A stretch of 37,816 nucleotides of DNA, taken from contig JAEXGT010000014.1 in NCBI GenBank assembly GCA_023450615.1, positions 1 through 37,816 of the forward strand, in the 5' to 3' direction. This DNA is from Pseudomonadota bacterium. Its GTDB lineage: Bacteria > Pseudomonadota > Alphaproteobacteria > Rhizobiales > Beijerinckiaceae. Positions within the stretch are counted from its first letter, which is position 1. Every line of letters begins with the position of its first letter. The position numbers and the translations under genes are program-made. The notes beneath the pieces are model-generated. The model was not told the DNA's origin. It ran no database searches and was given only the letters and a program-made list of their open reading frames with translations. Positions 1 through 7,676 of the stretch are shown piece by piece.

Positions 1-340
1 CCTGGGTGGAGCGGATCGCGGTGCAGAGATTGGTGCGGCGCGACAGGCAGGATTTGCAGTTGCGGCATTCGGGGGTGTAGAGCGGGATCACGTGATCGCC
101 GGGCTTGAGCGTGGTGACGCCGGGGCCGACCTCGCGCACGATGCCTGCGCCCTCATGCCCGAGGATGGCCGGGAATTTGCCCTCGGAATCGAGGCCGGAG
201 AGGGTGTAGGCGTCCGTATGGCAGACGCCTGTCGCCATCACCTCGACAAGCACTTCCCCGGCCTTCGGTCCCTCCAAGCGGATGGTTTCGATGGTCAGCG
301 GCTTGCCCGCCTCCCACGCGACTGCGGCCCTGGTTTCCAT
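1..340 (-). CDS. frmA: S-(hydroxymethyl)glutathione dehydrogenase (class III alcohol dehydrogenase), N-terminal part
   Basis: Zinc- and NAD-dependent dehydrogenase that oxidises the glutathione adduct of formaldehyde, the toxic product of methanol oxidation. The 113 visible residues start METRAAVAWEAGKPL. They contain the catalytic-zinc segment GVCHTDAYT, the GHEGAG motif, and the structural-zinc cysteines in PECRNCKSC; all are hallmarks of class III ADH. The ATG at 340-338 is preceded by GGGAGGAA at good spacing. The gene runs off the left edge, so about two thirds is missing. Its position beside PQQ and XoxF genes fits formaldehyde disposal. The class III assignment rests on the N-terminal sequence only, but that is highly conserved. 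Confidence 0.93.
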   Translation of the reverse strand, partial: METRAAVAWEAGKPLTIETIRLEGPKAGEVLVEVMATGVCHTDAYTLSGLDSEGKFPAILGHEGAGIVREVGPGVTTLKPGDHVIPLYTPECRNCKSCLSRRTNLCTAIRSTQ

Positions 341-443
341 ATCATTCCTCCCGTTGCTTGGTCCGGAATGCCAACGTGTCGGCATCGGACTTATAAAAAA
401 GCCTGAACGTTTCTATGGCGCCAGCCTTATAGGCAAAGCCAAG

Positions 444-1055
444 CTACAGACGTTCCTGAATGAGGCGTGCGATTTCAAAGAGATGTTGCTCTAAAATAAC
501 CGGTGTATCGCATACGGAGCGAAGCGCCTGTGCTCTCTCCTCAAAGATGCGTTTGTCCCATTGAAAGCGGGTCTCAAGATCCTGTAGGTCTTTTCCAAGC
601 TGGACAGCCGGCTCATCCTTAGCCGCGCTGATTTCGTCAGCCTCCTTGCGGATCCTCTCAGCACGCTGACCTTGGCCGCGGGCATAGCGCTCAATCCCAG
701 CTATGATACGTGATCTTTCCGTGTTGACGATTTCTAAAACGCCCGCGAACACTCGGGTGAGGCGTTCGGCCCTGGAGTCGCTAACCCTTCCCAGGAATTC
801 GTCGATCAATGGACTGACGTCTTCCAGTCGCGTACGACGGGAGGCCAGCCTCTGCGCGAGCGATGCCGCCTCCGCGTCCGCCTGCCAGGGTCCAACCTCC
901 TGAAGATCAGGCCCAGACCACACCATGCTGGCAGCAATCGTTGGCATCTTGTTCTGCACGCAAGGCCAATCGGCACTCGGGGGCGTTTGCCCTTGGGCCG
1001 AAGAGCAAAGTCCCGCAACTATGAATGCAGTGCCAAACAACGAAAATCGCTTCAT
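444..1055 (-). CDS. exported protein of unknown function, coupled to the PQQ-linked ABC transporter
   Basis: 203 residues with an N-terminal signal peptide (MKRFSLFGTAFIVAGLCSSAQG) and probable cleavage near residue 22, so it is probably periplasmic. The mature part starts with a short Cys-containing segment (ADWPCVQNKMP). It continues mostly as charged, heptad-like helices (about residues 60-185) and has a second Cys near residue 182; the two cysteines could form a disulfide. Its ATG overlaps the stop of the permease gene (ATGA at 1055-1052), so translation is coupled and the protein probably serves the transporter. I do not recognise a named domain. A periplasmic partner of a lanthanide or quinoprotein-linked transporter is inference from position only. 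Confidence 0.85.
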   Translation of the reverse strand: MKRFSLFGTAFIVAGLCSSAQGQTPPSADWPCVQNKMPTIAASMVWSGPDLQEVGPWQADAEAASLAQRLASRRTRLEDVSPLIDEFLGRVSDSRAERLTRVFAGVLEIVNTERSRIIAGIERYARGQGQRAERIRKEADEISAAKDEPAVQLGKDLQDLETRFQWDKRIFEERAQALRSVCDTPVILEQHLFEIARLIQERL

Positions 1056-1900
1056 GTGGATTCTCCAGCGGGCGCGCCGCGCCGGGTCATGACTCCACGG
1101 GCAGGATCATAGGCCAGGGCCGCAAGCACAAAGAAGACGAGCGTGACGAGTGCAACAATGCTCAGCGCGATAGGCTCGAAAGAGCCATACAACGCATGCC
1201 GAACCAGTTCTACGGCATGGGTGAACGGGTTCATGAGGCAAATAACGTAGAGTGCCTCGCTCGATTCACGGATCCGCCACAAGGGGTAAAGTGCCGAGGA
1301 GGCAAAAAACATTGGAAAGATGACGAAGTTCATCACACTGGCGAAGTTCTCAAGTTGGCGAACGAGTGATGACAGGAACAGACCGATCGATCCTAGCATC
1401 AATCCTGAAAGCACCAGGGCCGGCAATGCCGTGAGATAGCCGAGCGGAGAGATGTTAAGCTCCCAGAAGTGAGCAATGGCGAGAAAAACATAGACTTGCA
1501 GGAGGGACACAAGAACCCCTGCGGCAAGCTTCGCGAGCAGAATGGACCAGCGCGGAAAGGGGCTAGTGAGAAGCACCCGCATCGAGCCAACCTCCCGGTC
1601 ATAGACCATGGAGAGTGACGACTGCATGCCATTGAAAAGCTGGATCATGACCGCGAGGCCCGGAACGACATACACTTCGTAAAGCACGTAAGTCTCATAC
1701 GGAGGGATGATCGAAACTCCCAGTACGTTCCTGAAGCCAGCCGCGAAGATGAAGAGCCATACGAGGGGCCTGACGAGGGCCGAGAGAAAGCGTTCCCTCT
1801 GGTTGATGAAGCGGAGGAATTCCCGCCGCGCGATGCCCAAGAAGCATGTAGCGTAGCCTGAAAAACCGAGCCTGCTTTCCACTATCGCCGCGGTATTCAT
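1052..1900 (-). CDS. ABC-2 type transporter permease, PQQ-dependent alcohol dehydrogenase system (PedC/LutF type)
   Basis: 282-residue inner-membrane protein with about six hydrophobic segments (around residues 45-60, 75-95, 120-145, 150-180, 190-215 and 250-275). The architecture is the single-domain ABC-2 permease type. The start chosen is the ATG at 1900, which overlaps the ATPase stop (ATGA). Together with the ATPase it forms the transporter found beside PQQ alcohol dehydrogenases. The related PedA1A2BC (Pseudomonas putida) and Lut (Methylobacterium) systems are needed for growth with scarce lanthanides. Assignment to that subfamily is by sequence resemblance and neighbourhood. The cargo and direction of transport are not visible in the sequence. 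Confidence 0.88.
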   Translation of the reverse strand: MNTAAIVESRLGFSGYATCFLGIARREFLRFINQRERFLSALVRPLVWLFIFAAGFRNVLGVSIIPPYETYVLYEVYVVPGLAVMIQLFNGMQSSLSMVYDREVGSMRVLLTSPFPRWSILLAKLAAGVLVSLLQVYVFLAIAHFWELNISPLGYLTALPALVLSGLMLGSIGLFLSSLVRQLENFASVMNFVIFPMFFASSALYPLWRIRESSEALYVICLMNPFTHAVELVRHALYGSFEPIALSIVALVTLVFFVLAALAYDPARGVMTRRGAPAGEST

Positions 1901-2640
1901 GCGTTCACCTTGACCCAAGTGTTACCGGTAAGGTTGCGGAATGCCTTGGCGATGTTTCCATCGGAGGCAACCATGCGGACGGGTCCGCTTGCGATCACCA
2001 GACCTTCGTGGAGCACCACGACACCATCATCCAGATCGATCTCGTCAAGGATGTGCGTGGCCCAAAGCACGGACAATCCTTCTTCCCGGACCAGCGTCCT
2101 AATGTCTGCGACGATATCGGAGCGGGACGCAACGTCGAGCCCGACAGTCGGCTCGTCGAGCAGGAGGAGACGCGGCTGGTGGATGAGGGCGCGGACGATC
2201 TCGACGCGTCGTGCCTGCCCCCCGGACAAGCTGCGCACCTTGTCGTCCATTCGGGCTGCGAGCCCGACCCGCGCCAGAAGCGCGGCAGAGCGCTCCTGAG
2301 CCTGCCGCTTGACGATCCCGTGAAGTGCGGCGTGATAAACGAGGTTCTGGCCGACAGTCAGGTCCAGATCGAGGGTTCGGGACTGGAATACGATCCCCAT
2401 ATCGGCCAGGGCTCGTGACGGCTCCCGCTGCATGTCCCTATCGAAGATACGCACTGCACCGGTTCGACTGTGATATAGCCGCGTAATGATCGCGAACAGT
2501 GTCGTTTTCCCGGCGCCGTTGGGACCAAGAAGAGCCACGAACTGGCCTCTCGGGACAGCCAGAGAGACCTCGCGCAGAACCTGCCGTGTTCCGAACCAGT
2601 GGCTGACGTTCTCTACGCGCAAGGCGTCGGCTGCACTCAT
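1897..2640 (-). CDS. ABC transporter ATP-binding protein, PQQ-dependent alcohol dehydrogenase system (PedB/LutE type)
   Basis: Complete 247-residue ABC ATPase. Walker A GPNGAGKT is at residues 39-46, the Q-loop at VFQSR (about 84-88), the signature LSGGQ at 138-142, Walker B with LLLLDEP at 158-164, and the switch His in WATH. It energises the permease encoded immediately downstream, whose ATG overlaps its stop. The first gene of a three-gene minus-strand unit, it diverges from the small gene at 2923 and the pqq operon. No strong Shine-Dalgarno is visible before the ATG at 2640. Assignment to the quinoprotein-linked subfamily is by resemblance and context; in characterised relatives this transporter supports lanthanide-dependent alcohol oxidation. 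Confidence 0.9.
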   Translation of the reverse strand: MSAADALRVENVSHWFGTRQVLREVSLAVPRGQFVALLGPNGAGKTTLFAIITRLYHSRTGAVRIFDRDMQREPSRALADMGIVFQSRTLDLDLTVGQNLVYHAALHGIVKRQAQERSAALLARVGLAARMDDKVRSLSGGQARRVEIVRALIHQPRLLLLDEPTVGLDVASRSDIVADIRTLVREEGLSVLWATHILDEIDLDDGVVVLHEGLVIASGPVRMVASDGNIAKAFRNLTGNTWVKVNA

Positions 2641-2922
2641 GACGCGCCAGTTCTCACTAAAATGCTGAAAGATGTTCGCTCAAAAGAATCCAAAAAGAGT
2701 TCTGCCTGTGAGCCGTTACGGTGCCTTCCTCCAGATGTTGCAGGGTACGCCAGCAGAGACGAAACATCTATCGTCTCTTTGGTAGACCCGGGTTCCTGTG
2801 TTTGCCGATCTAAATCTCGGCTTCATCGGATCACTACCCATCGATAGGCGTTTTCTTTTTTGTCACCTTGCATCATGCAGTTATTCGGATCAGCGTCCGT
2901 CAAGGTATCCCGGAGAGAGGCA

Positions 2923-3129
2923 ATGTTACTGCTCATGACGATCTGTTTCCTCTCCGACCCCTCGGTCTGTCGCGAGGAGCGGTTAAGCTTGTCCTTTGAA
3001 GAAACAGGCTATTCAGCCTGCATGGTTCATGCACAGTGGAAGCTTGCCGAGTGGCAGCAGAGCCATCCAGGCTGGCGCATCGACCGTTGGCGCTGCGTGT
3101 CACGGGCCGCCGTCCCGACCAAGACCTGA
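2923..3129 (+). CDS. small secreted cysteine-containing protein, possible
   Basis: A 68-residue reading frame in the space between the divergent ABC and pqq units. It begins MLLLMTICFLSDPSVC, a short hydrophobic leader. It carries a compact motif pattern with Cys, then AQWKLAEW, HPGWRI and RWRC. This looks like the small exported proteins of Hyphomicrobiales in which two cysteines bracket a Trp-rich core. The start ATG at 2923 has GGAGAGAGG just upstream, which supports real translation. A longer start at 2860 exists but lacks a good ribosome site. Family recognition is from memory and is not certain; the function is unknown. Confidence 0.5.
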   Translation: MLLLMTICFLSDPSVCREERLSLSFEETGYSACMVHAQWKLAEWQQSHPGWRIDRWRCVSRAAVPTKT

Positions 3130-3248
3130 TCCGGCGCCAGATCGATGCCCTTCCTGACCCATCTGTAGAGCAATGTGCCGCAGCATACCGACGTCATGAG
3201 CGACGATAAATTCAGCTTCGCTTATCTGTATTTCCCATCCCAACCATA

Positions 3249-3282
3249 TTGACAAAGCTGGTGAACATGTCGGCAATATAAG
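3249..3282 (+). promoter_or_regulatory. candidate promoter for the pqq operon
   Basis: TTGACA at 3249-3254 matches a -35 box exactly. An AT-rich stretch CAATATAAG at 3274-3282 offers a -10 element with a long spacer (19 nt to CAATAT, 22 nt to TATAAG). It lies about 50 nt before the pqqA ATG. The spacing is not ideal, so the exact -10 is uncertain. No operator was recognised. Confidence 0.4.
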
Positions 3283-3332
3283 AAGCTGCGAATTCATAAA
3301 GAATTATCGCAAGCCTGACCGCGGAGGAAACC

Positions 3333-3467
3333 ATGAGCACGAAATGGTCTAAGCCTTCTATTCGCGAGTACTGCGTCGGCATGGAAGTTACGAGCTACGA
3401 GTCAGCCGACATCGATACGTCAGTCGAAACTGCTGATCCGCTAGTAGAGATCGATCCGTTCAAGTGA
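3333..3467 (+). CDS. pqqA: PqqA, precursor peptide of pyrroloquinoline quinone
   Basis: A 44-residue ribosomal peptide whose Glu and Tyr are cross-linked by PqqE and then excised to form PQQ. The core is MEVTSYESADIDT, with Glu18 and Tyr22 in the required E-x3-Y spacing; the same core occurs in Methylobacterium PqqA. The ATG at 3333 follows a good GGAGGAAA site. It heads the operon, 28 nt before pqqB. It is odd in carrying about 15 extra acidic residues after the usual end of the peptide (TADPLVEIDPFK tail). Most PqqA peptides are 22-39 residues long. Confidence 0.93.
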   Translation: MSTKWSKPSIREYCVGMEVTSYESADIDTSVETADPLVEIDPFK

Positions 3468-3495
3468 TCTAAGCAATAACGCAGGTAGGTTGGAG

Positions 3496-4395
3496 ATGCA
3501 GGCCATTATCCTTGGGTCTGCAGCTGGAGGCGGCATTCCGCAATGGAATTGCCGCTGTCCAATCTGCCAGCTGGCTTGGGACGGAGATCCAAGGGTCAAG
3601 GTCGGCACACAGTCAAGCCTGGCGGTTTCGCCGGATGGTGAGCGTTGGCTTGTTCTGAATGCATCGCCGGACATTCGGCAGCAGATCTCTCATACTGTAG
3701 AACTGCGACCGCAGACCGGGTTGCGCCACTCACCGATCAAGGCCGTTCTTCTGACGAGCGCCGAGGTCGATCATGTAGCCGGCCTTCTTACGTTGCGGGA
3801 ACGGCAGCCCTTGGAGATTTTCGCCACGCCTCAGATCCTTGATACGTTGGCATTAAACCCGATCTTCGATGTACTAGCTCCACAAACAGTCTCGCGCCAC
3901 GCGGTCCATCTCGAGCATTCATTCGAACCTGTCGACGGTCTGTCTGCTACAATCTTCGCCGTTCCAGGAAAGGTGCCTTTGTGGCGTGAGGAGCAAGAAG
4001 GCATTCACGACGATAGAACTGGCACCACGGTCGGCGTCATTCTCGAAACGGCCACTAAACGGCTTGGGTACATTCCTGGCTGCGCGTGGATCGACGACGA
4101 GCTGCTCGATCGAATAGCGGGAGTAGACGTGCTCTTGTTTGACGGAACTGTTTTCAACGATGACGAGCTGATCCAGACAGGAGTGAGTGAAAAGACCGGA
4201 CGCCGGATGGGACATATTCCCATGAACGGCCAAGATGGCTCTCTCGCCCAGCTTCGGGAAGTTCCTCCAATGCGTCGGATTTACGTGCACATCAACAATA
4301 CCAACCCTGTTCTCGTCCATGGCTCGCCGGAACGTCACTTTGTCGAACAACAGGGATGGATCGTTGCACATGATGGCTTGAGAATATTCCCTTGA
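3496..4395 (+). CDS. pqqB: PqqB, PQQ biosynthesis protein of the metallo-beta-lactamase fold
   Basis: 299 residues, the normal family length. The N-terminus MQAIILGSAAGGGIPQWNC followed by CPICQ is the PqqB signature, with a zinc-binding cysteine cluster. Further diagnostic pieces are LLTSAEVDHVAGLL (the metal-site histidine/aspartate region), FDGTVFNDDEL and the C-terminal YVHINNTNPVL. PqqB is proposed to hydroxylate the cross-linked Glu-Tyr intermediate in PQQ synthesis. ATG 3496 was chosen over an in-frame TTG at 3490, because the AGGTAGGTTGGAG site serves it and the protein starts at the conserved residue. pqqC begins 14 nt after its stop. Confidence 0.95.
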   Translation: MQAIILGSAAGGGIPQWNCRCPICQLAWDGDPRVKVGTQSSLAVSPDGERWLVLNASPDIRQQISHTVELRPQTGLRHSPIKAVLLTSAEVDHVAGLLTLRERQPLEIFATPQILDTLALNPIFDVLAPQTVSRHAVHLEHSFEPVDGLSATIFAVPGKVPLWREEQEGIHDDRTGTTVGVILETATKRLGYIPGCAWIDDELLDRIAGVDVLLFDGTVFNDDELIQTGVSEKTGRRMGHIPMNGQDGSLAQLREVPPMRRIYVHINNTNPVLVHGSPERHFVEQQGWIVAHDGLRIFP

Positions 4396-4409
4396 TAGAT
4401 AGGAATTCC

Positions 4410-5174
4410 ATGCTGAACTCCTCGCTGCCAGACGACGGCCCTCCTCTTTCTGTAATGGAGTTGGAAGAAGCGCTTCGCGCTGTCGGAGCTCGGCGATATC
4501 ACAATCTCCATCCCTTTCATCGTCTCCTGCATGGCGGTGAGCTCGACCGCGACCAAGTGCGGGCTTGGGCCCTCAACCGCTACTGCTATCAAGCGATGAT
4601 CCCTATCAAGGATGCCGGGCTGATCGCTCGAACCGACGACCGGGAATTGCGACGAGCTTGGCTGCAAAGGATCGTCGATCACGATGGAAGGCAAGACGGA
4701 GAAGGCGGAATCGAGCGGTGGCTGCGCTTGACCGATGGGCTGGACCTGCCAAGGGCCTATGTCATGTCGATGAGGGGCGCGCTGCCAGCCACACGCTTCG
4801 CCGTTGAAGCCTATATCCACTTCGTGCGCGAGCGCTCGCTCCTCGAAGCTGTCGCGTCATCACTGACGGAGTTGTTCAGCCCCGGCATCATCTCCGAACG
4901 GGTGGCCGGCATGTTGTCGAATTACAGTTTCATCTCAAGCGAAACGCTCAGCTATTTCGAAAAACGGCTCTCTCAAGCTCCGCGCGATGCCGATTTTGCT
5001 CTCGATTATGTGAAACGGCATGCGGTCACGCGCCCCCAGCAACAGGCAGTGATCGATGCACTCTCGTTCAAATGCGACGTGCTCTGGGCTCAGCTCGATG
5101 CTCTGTATTTCAGCTACGTCGAGCCCCGGCTCGTGCCTCCTGGCGCATGGACGCCCGGAGCGGAGAAAACATGA
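4410..5174 (+). CDS. pqqC: PqqC, pyrroloquinoline-quinone synthase
   Basis: 254-residue all-helical oxidase that performs the last ring-closing, oxygen-dependent step of PQQ synthesis without a metal or cofactor. Family motifs are visible: YHNLHPFHRLLHGGEL near the N-terminus, RYCYQAMIPIKDA, IVDHDG, and SNYSFI with the conserved YF. The ATG at 4410 has AGGA six bases upstream. An in-frame TTG at 4392 overlapping the pqqB stop is a weaker alternative. Its end overlaps pqqD (ATGA at 5171-5174), so the two are translationally coupled. Confidence 0.95.
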   Translation: MLNSSLPDDGPPLSVMELEEALRAVGARRYHNLHPFHRLLHGGELDRDQVRAWALNRYCYQAMIPIKDAGLIARTDDRELRRAWLQRIVDHDGRQDGEGGIERWLRLTDGLDLPRAYVMSMRGALPATRFAVEAYIHFVRERSLLEAVASSLTELFSPGIISERVAGMLSNYSFISSETLSYFEKRLSQAPRDADFALDYVKRHAVTRPQQQAVIDALSFKCDVLWAQLDALYFSYVEPRLVPPGAWTPGAEKT

Positions 5175-5479
5175 TGACCGGGTTTAGCCCAGGAAGCATT
5201 CCCCAACTTCCGCGTGGTGTCAGGCTGCATCACGACACGATCCGGAACACTCATGTTCTCCTCGCTCCCGAACGGGCATTCGACCTCGACCCCATCGCGC
5301 TGGAAATCCTCAATCTTGTCGACGGTCGAAGAAGCATTCGAGAGATCGCCAGCAATCTTGCTACCCGTTATGACGCAGATTGCGCCGTGATACAGGCAGA
5401 TGTAATCGAAATGTTGAATAATCTGTCCGAAAAGCGGATTGTAGGAGCCTTGAATTCAAAAGCGGATCTGAAGCCATGA
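5171..5479 (+). CDS. pqqD: PqqD, PqqA-binding chaperone
   Basis: 102 residues. It is the RiPP recognition element that binds PqqA and presents it to PqqE. Typical PqqD features are PRGVRLHHDTIRN followed by VLLAPERAFDLDPIALEILNL, then the winged-helix portion with DGRRSIREIA and the C-terminal MLNNLSEKRIV. It starts within the pqqC stop (ATGA) and its stop overlaps the pqqE start, so pqqC-D-E are read as a coupled block. A second in-frame ATG at 5174 is an equally possible start. It is a stand-alone PqqD, unlike the PqqCD fusion of some Methylobacterium strains. Confidence 0.94.
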   Translation: MMTGFSPGSIPQLPRGVRLHHDTIRNTHVLLAPERAFDLDPIALEILNLVDGRRSIREIASNLATRYDADCAVIQADVIEMLNNLSEKRIVGALNSKADLKP

Positions 5480-6609
5480 GAGAGGCTCTGAACGACGCCG
5501 TTACTCCGATTGGTCTTCTTGCCGAACTCACACACCGCTGCCCGCTGCGCTGCCCCTATTGCTCCAACCCGGTCGAGCTTGAACGTCGTTCGTCGGAACT
5601 CGACACCGCTACTTGGTGTCGCGTCCTCAGCGAGGCCGCTGCGCTTGGCGTGCTTCATGTTCATCTCTCGGGCGGAGAGCCAACAGCTCGATCCGATATT
5701 GACACCATCACAGCACATTGCGCGAAGGTCGGCCTTTATACCAACTTGATCACCTCCGGAGTAGGCACCGCAATGGAGAAGTTGCGCGGTCTCGCCGAGG
5801 TTGGCCTCGACCACGTACAGCTCTCCATCCAGGCAGCCGACGCCGCGAATGCGGATTCCATCGCGCAGATGAAGGGGGCTCACGATCAAAAGCTCGCCTT
5901 TGCAAGGCACGTAATAGAAATCGGCCTTCCCCTGACAATCAACGCAGTTATTCACCGGGGCAATATCGACGACATATCAGGAATCATCGATCTCGCGGCC
6001 TCCCTTGGTGCAAAGCGGGTCGAGATTGCCCACACCCAGTATTACGGCTGGGCCTATGTGAACCGCGCCGCCCTGATGCCGACCCGCGCGGAGGTCGACC
6101 GATCAATTGCCCTTGTGGAGGCGGCGCGCAGGCAACTGCAGGGACGCATGGTTATCGATCTTGTGGTACCTGATTACTATGCCAAATATCCCAAGGCATG
6201 CGCTGGCGGCTGGGGACGTCGCCTCATGAATGTCACGCCATCAGGGAAGGTGCTGCCGTGCCATGCGGCCGAAACGATCCCGGATCTGACGTTCTGGAGC
6301 GTGCACGATCATCCGCTCGCCGACATTTGGGCGAGATCGCCCGCCTTCGAAGCATTCCGCGGCACCGACTGGATGAAGGAGCCGTGCCGGAGCTGCGAGC
6401 GGCGGGAACGCGACTGGGGCGGGTGCCGCTGTCAGGCGCTGGCCCTGACTGGTGATGCGGCATCCACTGACCCGGCGTGCCACCTCTCTCCCCACCACGC
6501 GCTGATACAAACCCTTGCCGCGGCCGAGTCAGCGGCCCCCTTCAACATACCTGTCTATCGTGGCTTCGGCGCTCCGGTGGGGCGGCAGCATACGGAAGTG
6601 ACCACATGA
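5476..6609 (+). CDS. pqqE: PqqE, radical SAM enzyme that cross-links Glu and Tyr of PqqA
   Basis: 377 residues. The radical SAM cluster CxxxCxxC is at Cys22, Cys26 and Cys29 (HRCPLRCPYCSN). The glycine-rich SAM site is LSGGEPTAR. The C-terminal SPASM region carries the auxiliary iron-sulfur cysteines (GKVLPCHAAE, EPCRSCERR, GGCRCQA and a later Cys). It makes the Glu-Tyr carbon-carbon bond, the first step of PQQ synthesis. The start ATG overlaps the pqqD stop, and the stop overlaps the start of the next gene (ATGA at 6606-6609), extending the operon. pqqF/pqqG protease genes are not in this window. Confidence 0.95.
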   Translation: MREALNDAVTPIGLLAELTHRCPLRCPYCSNPVELERRSSELDTATWCRVLSEAAALGVLHVHLSGGEPTARSDIDTITAHCAKVGLYTNLITSGVGTAMEKLRGLAEVGLDHVQLSIQAADAANADSIAQMKGAHDQKLAFARHVIEIGLPLTINAVIHRGNIDDISGIIDLAASLGAKRVEIAHTQYYGWAYVNRAALMPTRAEVDRSIALVEAARRQLQGRMVIDLVVPDYYAKYPKACAGGWGRRLMNVTPSGKVLPCHAAETIPDLTFWSVHDHPLADIWARSPAFEAFRGTDWMKEPCRSCERRERDWGGCRCQALALTGDAASTDPACHLSPHHALIQTLAAAESAAPFNIPVYRGFGAPVGRQHTEVTT

Positions 6610-7274
6610 GGAGCTTGGCATTTGCCATCGCCCTGCTTGTGGGGCCTGCCTTGGCTCCTGCCCTGGCACAGGACGCACCGCCGGCTTCCGAACTCCTCTT
6701 TGAAACCCATGACTGGCAGGCGGTCACAGCAGAGGCTGTTCTGCAATACAAATATGAGCGCGTGAGTGGCCTCGCATTGGAGCAAGTGAGAGGATTTACA
6801 GATACGATCCGCCTTATGATCAAGCCTGGGTCTTCGTCCGGCAGCCGGAATGTCCAGGTTGAGATGTTCTCGAGCCCGCGCCGACGCCCAGCAGGACCTT
6901 TCGATGAAGTGACAGGCAATCCGATCCTCATCCTGTTTTTAGAGCAGCACCTTCAGACCCTAGCCGCAGCCGTTGGAGCGAATCCTCTCTATCTGAGGAA
7001 TGCCATCAGGGCAGGCCTGCGCGAAGAGGCCTCTGTCAAACCGACTATGATCACATATCAGGGCCAATCTGTTCCAGCATGGCGGGTCGAGACGCAGCCG
7101 TTCGCACACGATCCCCACCGTGCGCAAATGAAGGGGCTCGATGTGTTGAACTACTCCTTCGTGACATCTGAGCGGGTTCCAGGGAAAATCTTCTCTATCG
7201 ATGTCAGAGCCCTCATGGCCGATGGCCGAACTCTTCTCCAGGAGACTCTCAGCTATGATCCGAATGGCAGTTGA
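6606..7274 (+). CDS. exported protein of unknown function encoded in the pqq operon
   Basis: 222 residues with a clear signal peptide (MRSLAFAIALLVGPALAPALAQ). The mature protein is predicted periplasmic, with a mixed alpha/beta pattern, a helix-rich middle (LILFLEQHLQTLAAAV) and a C-terminal beta-like part (LNYSFVTSERVPGKIFSIDVRA). No cysteines are visible in the mature part and I recognise no domain. Its ATG overlaps the pqqE stop and its 3' end overlaps the next gene by 20 nt. Strict coupling to pqqE suggests a role in PQQ delivery or dehydrogenase function in the periplasm, but this is inference from position. Confidence 0.85.
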   Translation: MRSLAFAIALLVGPALAPALAQDAPPASELLFETHDWQAVTAEAVLQYKYERVSGLALEQVRGFTDTIRLMIKPGSSSGSRNVQVEMFSSPRRRPAGPFDEVTGNPILILFLEQHLQTLAAAVGANPLYLRNAIRAGLREEASVKPTMITYQGQSVPAWRVETQPFAHDPHRAQMKGLDVLNYSFVTSERVPGKIFSIDVRALMADGRTLLQETLSYDPNGS

Positions 7275-7623
7275 GTCGGGCGCGCGAGCGGGCCTATTCC
7301 TCATTCTCCTAACCGTCGCAAGTCAAGCTGTCGAAGGTGGGCCGGAAAACGACTATCCCACGACCGCCCGTGCCGACTATGTCTTCGGATGTATGGCAGC
7401 GAACGGGCAATCGCGCGAGATGTTGGAACGATGCTCTTGCTCCATCGATATTCTGGCCTCGATCCTACCTTACGACCGCTATGTGCAAGCGGAGACGATC
7501 CTGTCCATGAGACAGGGAGTGGGCCAGCAGTTGTCGTTGTTTCGCAACGCTAAGATGTTCGATGATATCGTAGACGAACTCCGTCGCAGCCAAGCGGAAG
7601 CGGAGATCCGCTGCTTCCGCTGA
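7255..7623 (+). CDS. small exported cysteine-rich protein at the end of the pqq operon
   Basis: 122 residues beginning MIRMAVESGARAGLFLILLTVASQAVEGG, a signal-peptide-like start. The mature part has a distinctive motif with FGCMAANGQ, then ERCSCSIDILASILPYDRYV, and ends RCFR: four cysteines that could form two disulfides or bind a metal. The start at 7255 has AGGAGA upstream inside the previous gene; ATG 7264 is an alternative. It overlaps the preceding gene by 20 nt and is the last gene of the operon, 53 nt from the convergent block. Similar small proteins accompany quinoprotein dehydrogenase clusters as far as I recall; the function is unknown. Confidence 0.82.
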   Translation: MIRMAVESGARAGLFLILLTVASQAVEGGPENDYPTTARADYVFGCMAANGQSREMLERCSCSIDILASILPYDRYVQAETILSMRQGVGQQLSLFRNAKMFDDIVDELRRSQAEAEIRCFR

Positions 7624-7676
7624 CGGTAGGTTTCGGAGCCCCCTCCCGGCCCTGTGTCCGTGATAGCTTTGGCTTC

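Noticed and set aside
7624..7676. Bidirectional terminator between the convergent pqq and xox units
   Set aside because: No stem with a T-run could be drawn in the 53 nt.
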